Source: Atriophallophorus winterbourni (lineage: Eukaryota; Platyhelminthes; Trematoda; Plagiorchiida; Microphallidae). From it: DNA of 64,000 nt. The stretch spans positions 60,190 to 124,189 of the forward strand of contig JACCGJ010004939.1 in assembly GCA_013407085.1 (NCBI GenBank), in the 5' to 3' direction. Below, in pieces: positions 40,332 through 52,130 of this stretch. Numbering within the stretch: the first letter of the stretch is position 1; every line of letters begins with the position of its first letter. The notes below the pieces were generated by a model, which saw only the letters and a list, made by a program, of their open reading frames with translations, was not told the DNA's origin and searched no databases. A program made the position numbers and the translations under genes.

Positions 40332-41675
40332 GTAAGCTGAGCTCTGACTAACAAACGCTAATTTCGTGCATCCACACCTCATTTGTGCGATGTCTCCCTT
40401 TATCACAGGCTGTGCAACATTTCACTCAAACTTTGAATAAAGAAGTTATCCACTGCGACCTACGGTTGAGTGAAAATGGTGCCTCGTATATTTACACGAG
40501 AGTACAACTAACATTCAAAGGGAATGTAGAACTGGCCTCAATTATCAGTGATCAGGCTAGAGCTTCAAGGACGTTTGAATACACTGCGAGGTTACTAGAA
40601 GGGGCGGCTCATTATGGCAAGTCTACAGTTTGAAATACATTGGTTTGCTTAAATCATATCACTTCAGGATAATTCACATACTGAATAATTGTTTGCAGAA
40701 TACTATTACCACAAATGTACTTCTACTGAAACCGGGACAGTTTGTAAGTTTGATTCACTGCTAAATTAAGAATACGAGAAATTGAAAGTGGCAAATTGTT
40801 TTTAAAAATTTTGATTTCACAATTTAGCTCTGAAAATCGATATGATTGCTGGCATTGTTGCAACCAATTCAACATGTGATCTGGTAAGAAATCATCGCTA
40901 GAATGTGTTGAAATTTTATTATAATAATGTGCTAGTGCAAAGGTGCAGAACATTGTATAAACTCAGCTGGATTTTATGTTTCATTTGTTAGCATTTTCGT
41001 ACAAATTTTACTAAGATAAATCTAGTTCGTTTTCAAGCGAATTTTATATAATATTGAACTCATCAGTTACTGGTTAGAAATTTGAGGAAAAGTCATTATG
41101 CCAATGACTAGTAGTATATTTTATAGATCTTATTTTGCGCATGCTGGTTGAAAACAGATACAGTGAAATATGGGCTTTATCTCTCTGAAATATCTACACT
41201 CCGGGATTATAAGCAACAACATATATGAAGTAATAAATATTAAAAGTCTAGTTAAATTCGTATTTGGTAATTAAGAAATAGGTCGTGGGGAATTCATGAG
41301 TGTGGATTTTGATCACCTCGCATAAATAGCAATTAAACTGTGTCACCAACAGCAACAAAATTGTCAATAATGTGTTTTTCATTTACAATAACTCTACCTA
41401 CCAAATCTGTACATATAAATAAATTTTATCATTCGCTGCGTTCCTTCTTCATGCTTACTTTTACCAAGGTACTTCCGGTAATCATTGAGGAATCACCCGT
41501 CGCGTCATGTCATGCTGTGTCCACTCGAGCCTTAAACGTCGACATGCAGGTCTTGAATCCAACATGGTTCTATCCGGCTGAGCTCATGCTTCGTTTCGTC
41601 ACGAAAAACGTTACAGAGGTCTCCAACGTACAGTGGTACACCAAACCTTATATGGATCACGATCAACAAACCTAA
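40270..41675 (+). CDS. Gene E: MEG-like secreted/surface protein
   Basis: Exons: 40,270-40,331 (62 nt, phase 1 to 0, donor GTAAGC), 40,409-40,616 (208 nt, 0 to 1, GC-type donor GCAAGT), 40,699-40,743 (45-nt micro-exon, 1 to 1, donor GTAAGT), 40,828-40,883 (56 nt, 1 to 0, donor GTAAGA) and 41,469-41,675 (terminal, stop TAA; AATAAA at 41,769). All phases join, and every exon is open in only the required frame or nearly so. The first visible exon encodes a hydrophobic run (NIIAPLILVVPIVEC) that may complete a signal peptide or act as an anchor. The terminal exon has ALNVDMQVLNPTWFYPAELM. Exon 1 is missing. Function is unknown. This is the clearest model in the cluster. Confidence 0.65.
40409..40616 (+). 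CDS. Gene E SEA-like exon
   Basis: Acceptor ccctttatcacag. Open only in phase 0: AVQHFTQTLNKEVIHCDLRL, then IYTRVQLTFKGN and FEYTARLLEG. It ends ATTATG|GCAAGT, a canonical GC donor. It lines up with the gene C exon at 26,226. Confidence 0.7.
40699..40743 (+). CDS. Gene E micro-exon (45 nt)
   Basis: Acceptor ataattgtttgcag and donor GTAAGT bound exactly 45 bases, phase 1 to 1 (EYYYHKCTSTETGTV). Same length and phase as in gene C. Confidence 0.72.
40828..40883 (+). CDS. Gene E penultimate exon (56 nt)
   Basis: Acceptor gatttcacaatttag, donor GTAAGA, frame LKIDMIAGIVATNSTCDL. Same size and phases as gene D 37,397-37,452. Confidence 0.7.
41469..41675 (+). CDS. Gene E terminal exon
   Basis: Acceptor acttttaccaag, 68 codons in phase 0 (VLPVIIEESPVASCHAVS ... 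YTKPYMDHDQQT) to TAA. The frame is also open upstream of the acceptor, so a longer exon cannot be excluded by sequence alone. Confidence 0.65.
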   Translation, partial: VLPVIIEESPVASCHAVSTRALNVDMQVLNPTWFYPAELMLRFVTKNVTEVSNVQWYTKPYMDHDQQT

Positions 41676-42160
41676 CGCCTTTAGTGTAGTCTTGTAGAAT
41701 TTCTCCATTTCAACTTGAAAGTGAATGTTGCATGTTGGAAGTTACTTTTGTTCAATAATGGTATGTAAAATAAAATTAGCGAAACATATAAGCGCGTTTT
41801 TTTTCATGCACTGATACTAGTATTTGAGTTAGAATATTAAGAGTAATAAAGCCGTTTCAGTTTTCGTCACACAATCGCATATATCATGATTTGTTTCTGG
41901 GGTAGGAAACCATTAACTATCGAAATATTTAGTGGATTACAATGTGGGAAAACTCGCTTGATTCATACAAACAAGAGAACGTAGAATTGATGGAGTTGCT
42001 TTTCAAAACCGCAGTATATAACAATAGAACCTCATGTTCGTCAGATTAAATTTCACACACCACTTCAACTTAGAATCAACTAACATGAAATTGATGGTTC
42101 AACTTATAGCAACGCAGTCGCTTGTAACACGGGCATCGAGTAGACGCAAGTCATGCTTTA
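41676..42160. other. 3' flank of gene E
   Basis: AT-rich, with the AATAAA of gene E at 41,769. No other feature was seen. Confidence 0.5.
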
Positions 42161-42164
42161 GATT

Positions 42165-42690
42165 AAGGATTCATGATTCATGGTGAAAAAAGCAAATACA
42201 TGTACAACACCATGGGATGTGCGTCTAAAAGTTTCATGTGTGCGTCAATGTGCATCAATGGCGGAGCAAAATAACTTCCAATTGTGACATGAAGAGATGA
42301 AATTTCGACTAAATATATGTTTGGGTAATTTATTTTTCCAACTGTGTGTGTGAGAAGGAGACACTAATGAATGTCAAAAACTAGTGTTTACACAGTATTT
42401 CTCATCATAAAACATCGTAAACTTTGCTTGAAGATCGTTTCGTTTGGCGAGGAATACATTTTAGGCGGTAAACTGTTCCACAAAAAGCATACACGGACTA
42501 CGTTGAAGTTACGGCTACAGTTTAATCGAGATTGTGGTATTTGAAAGTTCAGAATGTGACTGTGGGTCGGGAGATTGGAACCAATTTAAGGAGGAGACTG
42601 AGTGGTTGGTGAGTTGATTATTCGGTATATCAGATTAGGTCAGCACGGACTCACCTTCGCTTGAGGTTGCCAATCAATTTCTAGTAACTC
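42165..42690 (-). mobile_element. CR1-like LINE 3' fragment
   Basis: It begins with attaaggattcatgattcat (tail), then antisense of the C-terminal region of the same family as 33,505-33,995. 5' truncated. Confidence 0.5.
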
Positions 42691-42899
42691 GCTTCTCAAA
42701 TGGTAGATTTTGCTATCTAGTAACCGTTTTAGTTGCCTTATGCACGCAAAGGATGTCACAGACCCAACAATGTCTAGTGATGCGATCCAAACAGAAAATT
42801 ATGCTACTGTTCTGAAAACGTGAGCATTCCGACTAAAACCGATTCGGACAATTGATAACATTTCATGATTTGAACAGTAAATATATTATAAGATGTAAC

Positions 42900-43070
42900 T
42901 ATACAAATGCGCAAAACCTTTATCGGAGTTAACCGAGATTTGCTTGTACTACTCGCCCGACATTATCGCTATTACTGAAACATGGTATTCTTCGAAATCG
43001 TGTGAGAAGCAGATATCTATTTCCAGCATGAATTTGAAAGAAAATGATCAAGAGAGATGAATAAAATGTG
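42900..43070 (+). mobile_element. CR1-like endonuclease fragment
   Basis: The plus frame reads LTEICLYYSPDIIAITETWY, the start of the APE endonuclease with its catalytic Glu (compare PDIVAVTETWF at 30,150). Nothing downstream continues it, so it is a small remnant. Confidence 0.7.
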
Positions 43071-43499
43071 ACTAAAGCTTCAGCAGTTTCTCATGCACTT
43101 GTTGTTGCTTCAGCTGACGTGTTCACGGATCCAACTCGTAGTTTCCCTTTAGCTTGATCGCTAACCGTGCGCTAACGTGTTCTGGGGTTAAACTCCATCC
43201 TGCGTGATATCCCTTCCAAGGGGTGCAACTTGCCTTGAATGAAAAATTTGTTTATTTTGTTTCGCAGTAAACGGAATGTTTTTCAGGTGTCTCATTATTT
43301 GATTTTGCCGATGGGTTCGGCAACCAATGTTTTGTACTTTTAATCACTTACGAGTTCGGCATCATAGTTTAAATTTCATATTTTTCTTGAGATCCGGAGG
43401 ACAAATTCGGAGCTCACTTCGATTGAATTGATGAGATTAGAAATTAGCCATACAAAAAACTCATCAAACCCATAGTGATGTTTTACGGGCATCATTTAT

Positions 43500-44359
43500 T
43501 CTTACAGCTTCAAACAGATAGTGAAACTGGATGACGACGTGATCACTTAGTCCCCTTGAACTTTCATAAGCAAAGTTATCGATGTCGTGTTATCGGGTAT
43601 TACATCCAATGTGGTTATAAAGAGCAACATCGTCCAACAACTCACTAAATGGCCGTTTGAGTGAGTGTTCTGTGTGAATGGTATTGCTCTGCAGAGACGG
43701 TAAATCGAAGTCTCCCATAATTAAAATTCCACGAAAAAATCTAGAAGTAATAATGCGAATTATGTCTCGTAGGGCCAGATTGTATGTTCCCAGTGCAGAC
43801 GGTGGGCAATATACTACTCCCAAAATACAGTCTTCGCCACTATCTAATCGGATTGAGCACCAGAGAGTATCCAGTAACACAATGTCTTCGCCAGTAATCT
43901 CACGACACAGAAGGTTTTTGCTGTAATACCAAACTCCTCCTACTCATCTCGTTTCACGGTCATGGCGATTAAATTGCATTCCGGGTTATTCTAGTTCACT
44001 AATTTTTGGTGAGTCTAAAGCCACGTTTTCGTTAGGGCGATGATGGCTAGTGAACATTTCAGAACAGCTGCACGCAGTTCACCGATTTTGTTTCCCAGAA
44101 ATTGTGAGTTGGTGTATATGCATTGCATAATAATTTTTTTCAACAAGGATGGGTATGGGAAACGTGGCTATCCTAGTGCAGAATATATGTTATGACGACT
44201 CCGCCAGTATCGGCAGTTGAAGCTTTTGCAATCAAGGATGTCTGATCCTTTTTGAGGTTTTACAGTGACCTGAATGTCGCCTGCATTTGTCTCTGACATG
44301 TCAACTACTGATTGACTTTGTTCCGTTTCTACTAGACATTTTTGCATCGCTTCGGCGGT

Positions 44360-44391
<32 letters not shown>

Positions 44392-44480
44392 TTTGCATGG
44401 CCACTGCGCAAGAATGACACGTAAAATCGTGAAGCGTTCCATATTTTTGGTTCCAAGTTTGTCAAAGCCGAAAAGGTTTG
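43500..44480 (-). mobile_element. CR1-like endonuclease fragment
   Basis: The minus frame 43,880-43,590 has DTLWCSIRLDSGEDCILGVV and GILIMGDFDLPSLQ, the middle of the APE endonuclease. The region up to 44,480 resembles ORF1-ORF2 junction sequence, including a short frame at 44,404-44,168. No RT follows, so it is truncated. Confidence 0.65.
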
Positions 44481-44993
44481 GGGATAGGCTCCCAATTTCA
44501 AAAATGCTCCAATGGCACGCGTCTCAGATACCGATTAAAACCTATGGCTCGATTGGCGTAGAGCTCAGCGCCTGGGGCTGCTTTCGACGGTGGGAGAGAC
44601 TTTCAGGTCTCATTGGACGGCTACCGCCCGCCTCAAGCTGGGCAGCCCCCAGCTAATATGGTGCTGTCTCGGTCTGCTATCTTCATCGGGCACATGGAGC
44701 TTAGGAATCAACCAACAAGCAGACTGTTTTTTCCGCACCAGCGAAACCAACTACTAAAAAACAAATGTCATTTCTGAAACTGGGAACCTGAAACGTCCGA
44801 TCCATGCTTCCTGGATTTCATGACGACGTCAGAGGCGTAAGAAAATCTGCTGTGCTTAACAACGAGTTAAAGAGACTGAATGCCGACATGGCTGCCCTGC
44901 AATAGATGCGATTACCTGACACTGGTATTCTAACAGAAAGAGATTACACATTTTTTTGAAAAGGAAGGGGTTCCAACGAGCCTCGACTGCACG

Positions 44994-45824
44994 GTGTTGG
45001 TTTTGCCGTTCGAAACGTTGGTAAACGTTTGTGCGCCGACGTTCTCTGCGAGGCCTGCTGAAAAACACTCTTTTTATCACAACCTCGCAACAGTGCTGAA
45101 AAACGTGCCACAAAGAAACTGTGTAGTGGTATTGGGTGATTTGAAAGCTATAGTTGGTGCGGATTACGAATCGTGGCAAAACTGTCTCGGGAGGTTCGGT
45201 GTAGATAAAACCAATGAAAATGTACAACGCGTCTTAGAATTATGCACACAGTTCAATCTTTGTGTCAGTAACACTTTCTTTCAAACAAAACCACAGCATA
45301 AGGTCTCTTGGAAACATCCTCGCTCTACGCACTGGCACCAGCTTGATCATTTTCTTGTTAGGCGCATTAATATAGGAAGTGTACTTCCCACCAGATCATA
45401 TCAAAGCGCAGACTGTGACGCTGATCATTCACTAGTCTGTGCAAAACTGAAGCTTTCCGACACGAGATTTCACCGCACCGAATTGTCTGGTAAGAATAGG
45501 ATTGACGTCACCCGCATGTGCGAACCTAATCTAGCTGCGCGATTTGCAAAAGCCTTCACAGCCGAGTTCAGCAGTACAACCCCACATGAATCAGCTCCAG
45601 AAAACTGGGAATCGATAAAAAGCTGCATATGTAAAGTCGCACTTTCCACTTCCGGTCCGAAGAAAGCTCGAACGAGCGACTGGCTCGAAGCAAAAGCTTC
45701 TGAGATGACTGTTGTGTTGGATGAGAAACGGTCATCATTCGTGAGGTTCAAAGGTATGCCAACAGATGAAAACTTACGACCTTCAAGAGCAGCTAGAAAT
45801 AAGGTCCAACATACTGCCAGGTGA
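44994..45824 (+). pseudogene. RTE endonuclease domain
   Basis: 276 codons of the APE-like endonuclease, lacking the N-terminal catalytic Asn/Glu blocks, which lie in other frames upstream. It retains VVLGDLKAIVGADYESWQN, TFFQTKPQHKVSWKHP and DCDADHSLVCAKLKLS (SDH-like block). It would nick target DNA. Confidence 0.78.
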
Positions 45825-45951
45825 TGTGCAAATGACTACTGGACAGAAATGAGCCTTAATATCCAAAAAGCTGAGGATACCGGAAATTTTCACGGTATGT
45901 ATGATGGGATCAAGTGAGTCATTGGTCCAAACAAACTTATAACGGCTGCCA

Positions 45952-47226
45952 TTGAGTCTGCATCTGGGTACCCGATTGTGGACAAAACTCAGCAAAACTC
46001 AAAAATGTGTAAAGCACTTCTCCTCTCTCTACTCTAGGGACAGTACGGTTTTACCACATGTATTTGAAAATGTCGAGCGGTTGCCGATTATTGAATATCT
46101 AGATACTCCCCCTACTCTTTATGAGCTCAATAGAGCAATCGACAGCTTAGCGAATGGGAAGGCTCCTGGTGACGACGGAATTCCACCTGAGCTCACTAAA
46201 TGCTGTAGAGCAGCCTTATTACTACCGCTTCACCATTTGCTTCTTCAATGCTGGTCGGAGGAGTGTGTCCCACAAAGGAGATGCGATACACAAAGGTCGT
46301 CACGCTATTCAAGAATAAATGAGATAGAGGCGACTGAAACAATTACAGAGGAATCTCCCTTCTGAATGTTGTAGGCAAATTGTTTGCTAAAGTCTTACAG
46401 ATCCGGCTGCCAGTTTTACCTGATAGGATTTACTCCGAATCTCAATGTGGCTTCCTCAAGGGAAGATAAACCGTTGACATGATCTTCTCCCTGAGACAAC
46501 TTCAAGAAAAGTGTCGGGAAAACCGTATGCCATTATACGCTGTTTTATTGATTTACCGAAGGCATTCGACTACGTCAGCAGGGAGGGTCTTTTCAAAATG
46601 CTTGATCTGATAGGCTGCCCCCCAAGGCTGCTCAAATTCGTTATTTCGTTCCACTCAGGCATGAAGGGCGCAGTACATTTTAACGGTTTTAACTCAGAAG
46701 CCTTTGAAATTCGCGAGGCGTCAAACAATGGTGTGTTCTTGCTCCCACGCTGTTCGGCATTTTCTTTGCTCTGCTTCTGAAGCACGCTTTCAGGACGAGG
46801 AGAGAAGGTATTTACCTACGCACGCGAAGTGATGACAAGCTTTTCAACCTAAACCGGTTGAGAGCACAAACCATGGCACAAAATTTGCTAATCCGTGACC
46901 CGTTGTTTGCCGACGATGCAGCCTTTATTGCTCACTCCCAAGAGCACCTTCAGTCTCCAATGGACTGTTTTTCGTCGGCATGCAAAGACTTTGGGCTAAC
47001 AAACAGCATGAGCAAGACCACAGTCCTTGGTCAAGGGACTGTATCGCCACCAATCATCACTGTTCGAAACTGTCAGCTTGAATCAGTACATAAGTTCACA
47101 TTTCTTGGTTCAACCATTGCGAATAACTTCTTGTTAGACACGGAGATTGATGAGCGGATTGGCAGAGCAGTTGTCACTCTATCCCGTTTGAACTCTCGTG
47201 GATGGACAGAGTTTACTAACGCTTAG
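45952..47226 (+). pseudogene. RTE reverse transcriptase domain (frameshifted)
   Basis: Three frame segments: 45,952-46,365 (LANGKAPGDDGIPPELTK), 46,511-46,780 (IRCFIDLPKAFDYVSR) and 46,858-47,226 (PLFADDAAFIAHSQEH, FADD at 46,906-46,917). Catalytic aspartates are kept, but the frame breaks near 46,300, 46,465 and 46,745. Confidence 0.8.
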
Positions 47227-47426
47227 GTGCTTTCAAAAGCTGGTATACAGCGCATGTTAACCCTATCACGTCAGCGCCGCCTGAGGTGGCTTTGTCATGT
47301 CCATAGAATGAAAAATGGTCGTATTCCGAAAGATCTACTCTACGGTGAGTTGCAATTAGGAAGTCGACCAAATAGGCAGACCGTAATTGCGGTATAAATA
47401 TGTTTGCAAAAGTGATATGAAAGCTC

Positions 47427-47774
47427 TTGACATTGACCCCGCAAGCGGGGAAGAACTTTCTTTTGACCGTTCACTTTAGAGGCATTGTGTTAAGCGTCGT
47501 CAGCAAGCCGGGGAGGAGCAAATACAGCTCTTGGATTCTGAACGCATATCACGCCGCCGGCGTGCAACTGATGCAATACAACAGAGTTCTGACTATCGTT
47601 GCAAGCGCTGCGGGAGAGATTGTTCCTCCCGAATCGGACTGTTTAGTCGTTCAAACGTTGCAAATCATGAAATTCATTCGATGCGATGTGCATTCGCATC
47701 ATTGTTTTTATGAGGAAAAAGAAGCGATGGTACACAGCCCCCCTCCAAAACGTCTAGTCAGCGAAGACGCCTGA
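47427..47774 (+). pseudogene. RTE C-terminal finger region
   Basis: The frame at 47,531-47,713 has YRCKRCGRDCSSRIGLFSR, a Cys/His finger found at the end of many RTE-like proteins. The region after 47,790 is probably 3' UTR. Confidence 0.7.
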
Positions 47775-47789
47775 TCCGGAGTTGCCAGT

Positions 47790-48410
47790 AGCATAGGCCA
47801 TGTGGGTGTCAGGATACCCCGGGTAGTAACGTAGTCTCTCAGCAAACAGTAACATGGAAGTCAGCCAGTGCGCTCTATCTGCGTGGGTTGATCTTCGGTG
47901 GTTCTAGAGTAGGATGTACGGTGAGCCGATCGGGACTAAGCCAAGTAGCGTCTCACATGTGAGTGAACGTACTGCCGAGCCGCCTCACACGGAATGAACA
48001 GCTGTTAGCAGGATTTTGCCGTTTGGCGTGGTCTTAGTATGAACCCGATTTGAGCAGAAAGAGGCGCATTCCTAGGTTTGACAACAACAACCAGAAGCTT
48101 TGAAAACACAATCCCTGCTCAGAATTTCTTGCGTCTTGAAGAAGAATGGTAAACGGCCCTGCCACGAGAATCGGTTGGCGTGTCAATCTGGGCTTGTGAG
48201 GACCTTGTGCGACATGACAGGCGTGTTGGAACAATGGTGCTCGTGTTGGTGATTTGGGCTACCGGGTAAATTGGAGGCAAGCGTTGGTGGACCAGGAAGG
48301 GTGCGCGATTCGGTAGAATCAGCGGTGAGTGTGTGCGTAGCAGAGGGGAGAAAGAAAAAGAAAAATCCCTGGTGCATGGTTTTAGTACCACGACCGAGTG
48401 ATTAGTGATG
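47790..48410. other. Probable LINE 3' UTR and Gypsy-adjacent sequence
   Basis: G/C-richer than its neighbours, with no coherent frame. It lies between the RTE end and the Gypsy pol fragment and may include an LTR, but no repeat partner was found. Confidence 0.4.
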
Positions 48411-48416
48411 AGGTAC

Positions 48417-49400
48417 TTAAATCATGCACGGGCATATACCAAGTGATAACACTTTAAAATGTGCTACATAATCGGTGGAATTTACGGGTTGCCGTTTTGC
48501 TCGCCTAGCTGTTGTGATGGCAGGCGTTGAGGTAGTCGAGTTTAAGGTAGTGGTTATCACAGGTGGTGCTGGGGTTGGGTCTGGCGGATTAGCTGAGTCA
48601 ACTGCATTGTCCATGAACGCTAGTTTGACTCTGTCAACTGAGACCGTGTCGTGTCGACCGGCGCGGTCAATCACAACTGTTTTTTGGGACCGCCGAATGA
48701 ACTTAAATGGTCCAGCATAAGGAGGGTGAAGAGGTTGCTTCACCATGTCGTTTCGGAGAAAGACATAATGGCAATGTGCCAACTACCTTGGCATGTGGGA
48801 CCGTTTGGCTTGAAGTCACGCGAATGGTGGGTGGAAACGACTCCTACCGTGTCGCAAGCGCGTCACGTAATCTCCATAGGCAAATGGTGATTGCCTAACA
48901 GGGGAGACATATGTATAGCCGCTTGAAGGTGGTAACGGGCCAACGAGGTCTACGTGCCTGTGCGAGAAACGCTTATCCGGTTCGACGAAAGCTCTTAATG
49001 GGCTTCTTGTGTGTCGGTGCATTTTCGAGCGTTGACAATTACCGCACGATTTAACGCTTGTGCGAACGTCCCTACTGGTTTTCGTTCCGTCACGTAGACC
49101 CGTGGATTTATCCTTGATGTGGATTAGACGACGTAAATTCTTCTGGCCGACGACAGTGGTCGTCGTTAGCTGTCGGCCCGGGAGTTTCCCGCTGGCGATG
49201 TGCGATGGGCGCAAGGTTTGATGCAACGCCGCGCATTGTCGCCGTATTTCCGATGTATCCAGCACACGGGTGACCGAGTATGACTACTCGAGTGTCAGCG
49301 GGATAGGGTGCGAGATTGTGAGTTATTGTTGAGTGTGAGGTTTCGAACCTCATTGCGTAAAGCTGCAACCTCATCCAGCAGATCCGCATTGCTGACTTCC
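48417..49400 (-). mobile_element. Internally deleted CsRn1-like Gypsy element
   Basis: On the minus strand: Gag zinc knuckle (CWIHRKYGDNARRCIKPC), protease N-terminus (LIHIKDKSTGLR), then directly the integrase head (SCGNCQRSKMHRH) and HVDLVGPLPPSSG, then a jump to the pol C-terminus (QKTVVIDRAGRHDTVSVDRV). Protease core, RT, RNase H and the integrase DDE core are missing in at least two deletions. Confidence 0.78.
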
Positions 49401-49527
49401 GTTATATTACTATGTGTGCGTGATCTTCATGCGGTTACCGTGGCAATATGGGTATCTAGGTAGGGACGGATACATTCAGCGATGTTGTCCGCCATTTTTG
49501 AAAGCTCTGATACCGGAGTGCTTTTCG

Positions 49528-52130
49528 CAGCAACCAAGACGTGTACAAAGCGGTCTTGATGCACGCACGAACGGAAGTTATAATTGGCAAGATCAATGTT
49601 TTGATGAGGAAAAACAAGCGATGTTACAGTATCACATCATATGAACATGAATTCTCCTTCGCTTTAGATGCGACAGCTGCGTTTGAGTTCAAAGTGGACG
49701 TTGATTTTAGTCTCGATGAGGAATGCGGCCGGATCCAGAGCAAAGATCAAACGAAAAGTTGCACTTACGTATGTCAAAAAGAAAAACGCATTATGTTATC
49801 TTTATTATTGCGATCATTTTGTCGTGGACGTTTTCTACTTTCGATTGACCATCCGTATTATGAAATAAGATTATATTGGTGAGTTGTAGGCATATATAGC
49901 GTATTTCCAATTTAAAGGGACTCTACATTATTTTTATTTAACATTTTTATCCGAAGATTCAAAGTACAACGGCGTTCTGCGTGCAGATAACAACTCCACA
50001 TATAGAGCAGGTTGACCTACTATTTTCTGAGCTGAACACTTCAAGCTAATAAACGATTGGTGCAATTGGAGTTTTCAAATTATTTGTTTGATGATCCTTT
50101 TATTATTCCCAATATTATAATTTAGGCGATTTAAGTTCAACAAGTTGGTAGCGAAGGCACATTTCTCATTTTTATTATCTCATTCACAATATAATTTGCT
50201 CTATTTATCAATGAAACTTCGTGATCGGTGTTATAAAATATCCCATAATTAATGTGTTGGAAAAAGCTTGTGAGCGATATTCTCAAAATATATTTTTTAT
50301 ATATCGGTAAGATCAACTTATTGGTATCGTTTCGATCCTGACACAGAAACTTCGTTAGACCGAGGTTGTCCGTAAGTATGAAGATTAAGATACTGACACA
50401 ATTAATCTGACGAAGCTTGTGAATTAGAAGCAGGACGATACCGCTAAATTGCTCTAACTGTTTATTCACAAACTTACTTTGCCATCGCCAAATTCAACTA
50501 GAGCCAACACCATTTAGATCAAATATTGAAGTAATGGAATTAATCCATTGGATAAAGCATCTGAAAATAATGCAAATCATGTGTTTACAATTATAAGTGC
50601 TGGAATAAATCGCGATTAATCTAAAAGCTTGTCAGTTGAAAAACTCTCTTGTTGCTCACATATCTAATGTTTACTCAGGCGAGAACACGTATGAACGTGA
50701 TATCTTGTAAACTGCTACGTTATTGCATTTTCGAATCACGGCTTCTACTAACAGAACTGCTTTTGGGAATAAAATCCTGAGGAATTAAATCAGAAACGGT
50801 GACTACTCGCACATTTCGTAAATTCAAAGCTTTGAATAATCGATTAAAAGAAATTCCGGTAAGTGTATCAAACATGGAACTAATCAACTTGATATTTCAA
50901 TTTTCAAATATACATTGTACAAGTAATGACTGATTATTCCTTTTCTTTTTATTTCAATTAATGTTTCAGTTCAATTTTCCCCTCCATTCATTTGAGCGCA
51001 ACACTTGCCGATAATTCTGGAAAATTAATGGTGTTTAAATATAGGATCCATAACGAAAAACAATTTCAAGAAAATAATCTTTTCATCCTCGATAACCAAC
51101 TTGTTAATTTGAGCAAACGATTACAAATCGGTTGATTAAAAGTATTCTAACACCATATAGAATAAATTTGATTTACACACTCCGTTTAAAGTGGTTGGTT
51201 CAATTCATCACAAGTTTGATGTTGCGGGTTTGGTTGCTTTTCCACCGATAGAAACACATTAGCTATTTCAGATTACCCTTTAGTTTCTTAGAAAATAACG
51301 TTTAATGGAGATATTTGTGAGCAAGCAAGGTTTCGAGTGTAGTTTGATTAAATTTGGTGTTCGGAGTCTCTGCGCTACCAGTGGAACCGGAATAACGGCT
51401 AATGTTTGGCAAGGGCGAAGTGCATTACCGACGAGCACTAATCGTGAGCTTTCGGACTATATGCTACACAAGAGTAGTAATCTCCAGAATTTCTGAAGAA
51501 GAAAACCAACACCCCTTAATAATTCAGGTTTCAGAATGGCATTTTCAGGACTGTTCGAGTGGCAACATCTTCGGAAACATGAGAAAATTGACGAAGTAAA
51601 GCGCAATAGAACGATATGCAATTGGACAATGCAAGTCAAAAAAGCCCCGTTTCGCTTAAAGCGTACCTCTTAAAAAATCAGTTCAAAATGAAACCACGAC
51701 AGACACCTTCAGTTCAGTGTTGTGATTATTTGATTTGCTTGCAGGCCTGTTTCGTTTTTCTGGTATTGTGCGTAAAAATTTGGTATTACTTGTTTTGTCG
51801 GATTCAATGAATTAACACGATTAACGTTGAACGAAGTTACCTAAGTGATGAATAGAGAATCAATCGATGTTTGTGAAATACGGAATATAAAGTGGTTATT
51901 GATGGAATAATGACCCGGATGTTATGATAAGTACCCAGGTGTTCTCATTTGCCTTTGTTAACCTGAAATTATTTAACGAAACCATTTTCAGCCTCTCTGT
52001 TCACGCGCTACAATATCAAATTAGGCATATATTTGAGATACTTCGCAACTGTTTCCAAGTCCGACACGGCCGCAGCGATTTTGTGGATTAGCTCCCTTTT
52101 TCAAAATTGCGCTAATTTCTCGCGTCTCAT
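49528..52130. other. Non-coding block, right duplication copy
   Basis: Counterpart of 7,405-10,020. Scattered substitutions and short indels, no coding or RNA feature recognised. Confidence 0.6.

Larger units (their letters stand above)
44510..47790 (+). mobile_element. RTE-like LINE, best copy of this family
   Basis: Leader (44,510-44,780), APE endonuclease (about 44,780-45,835, with GDLKAIVGADYESW and HQLDHFLVRRINIG, though frameshifted at its start), RT (45,950-47,226) and a basic C-terminus with a Cys2-type finger (47,530-47,700). About five frameshifts or stops break the single ORF. It carries the several hundred bases that are deleted in the two duplicated copies, so it serves as their reference. 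Confidence 0.8.
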
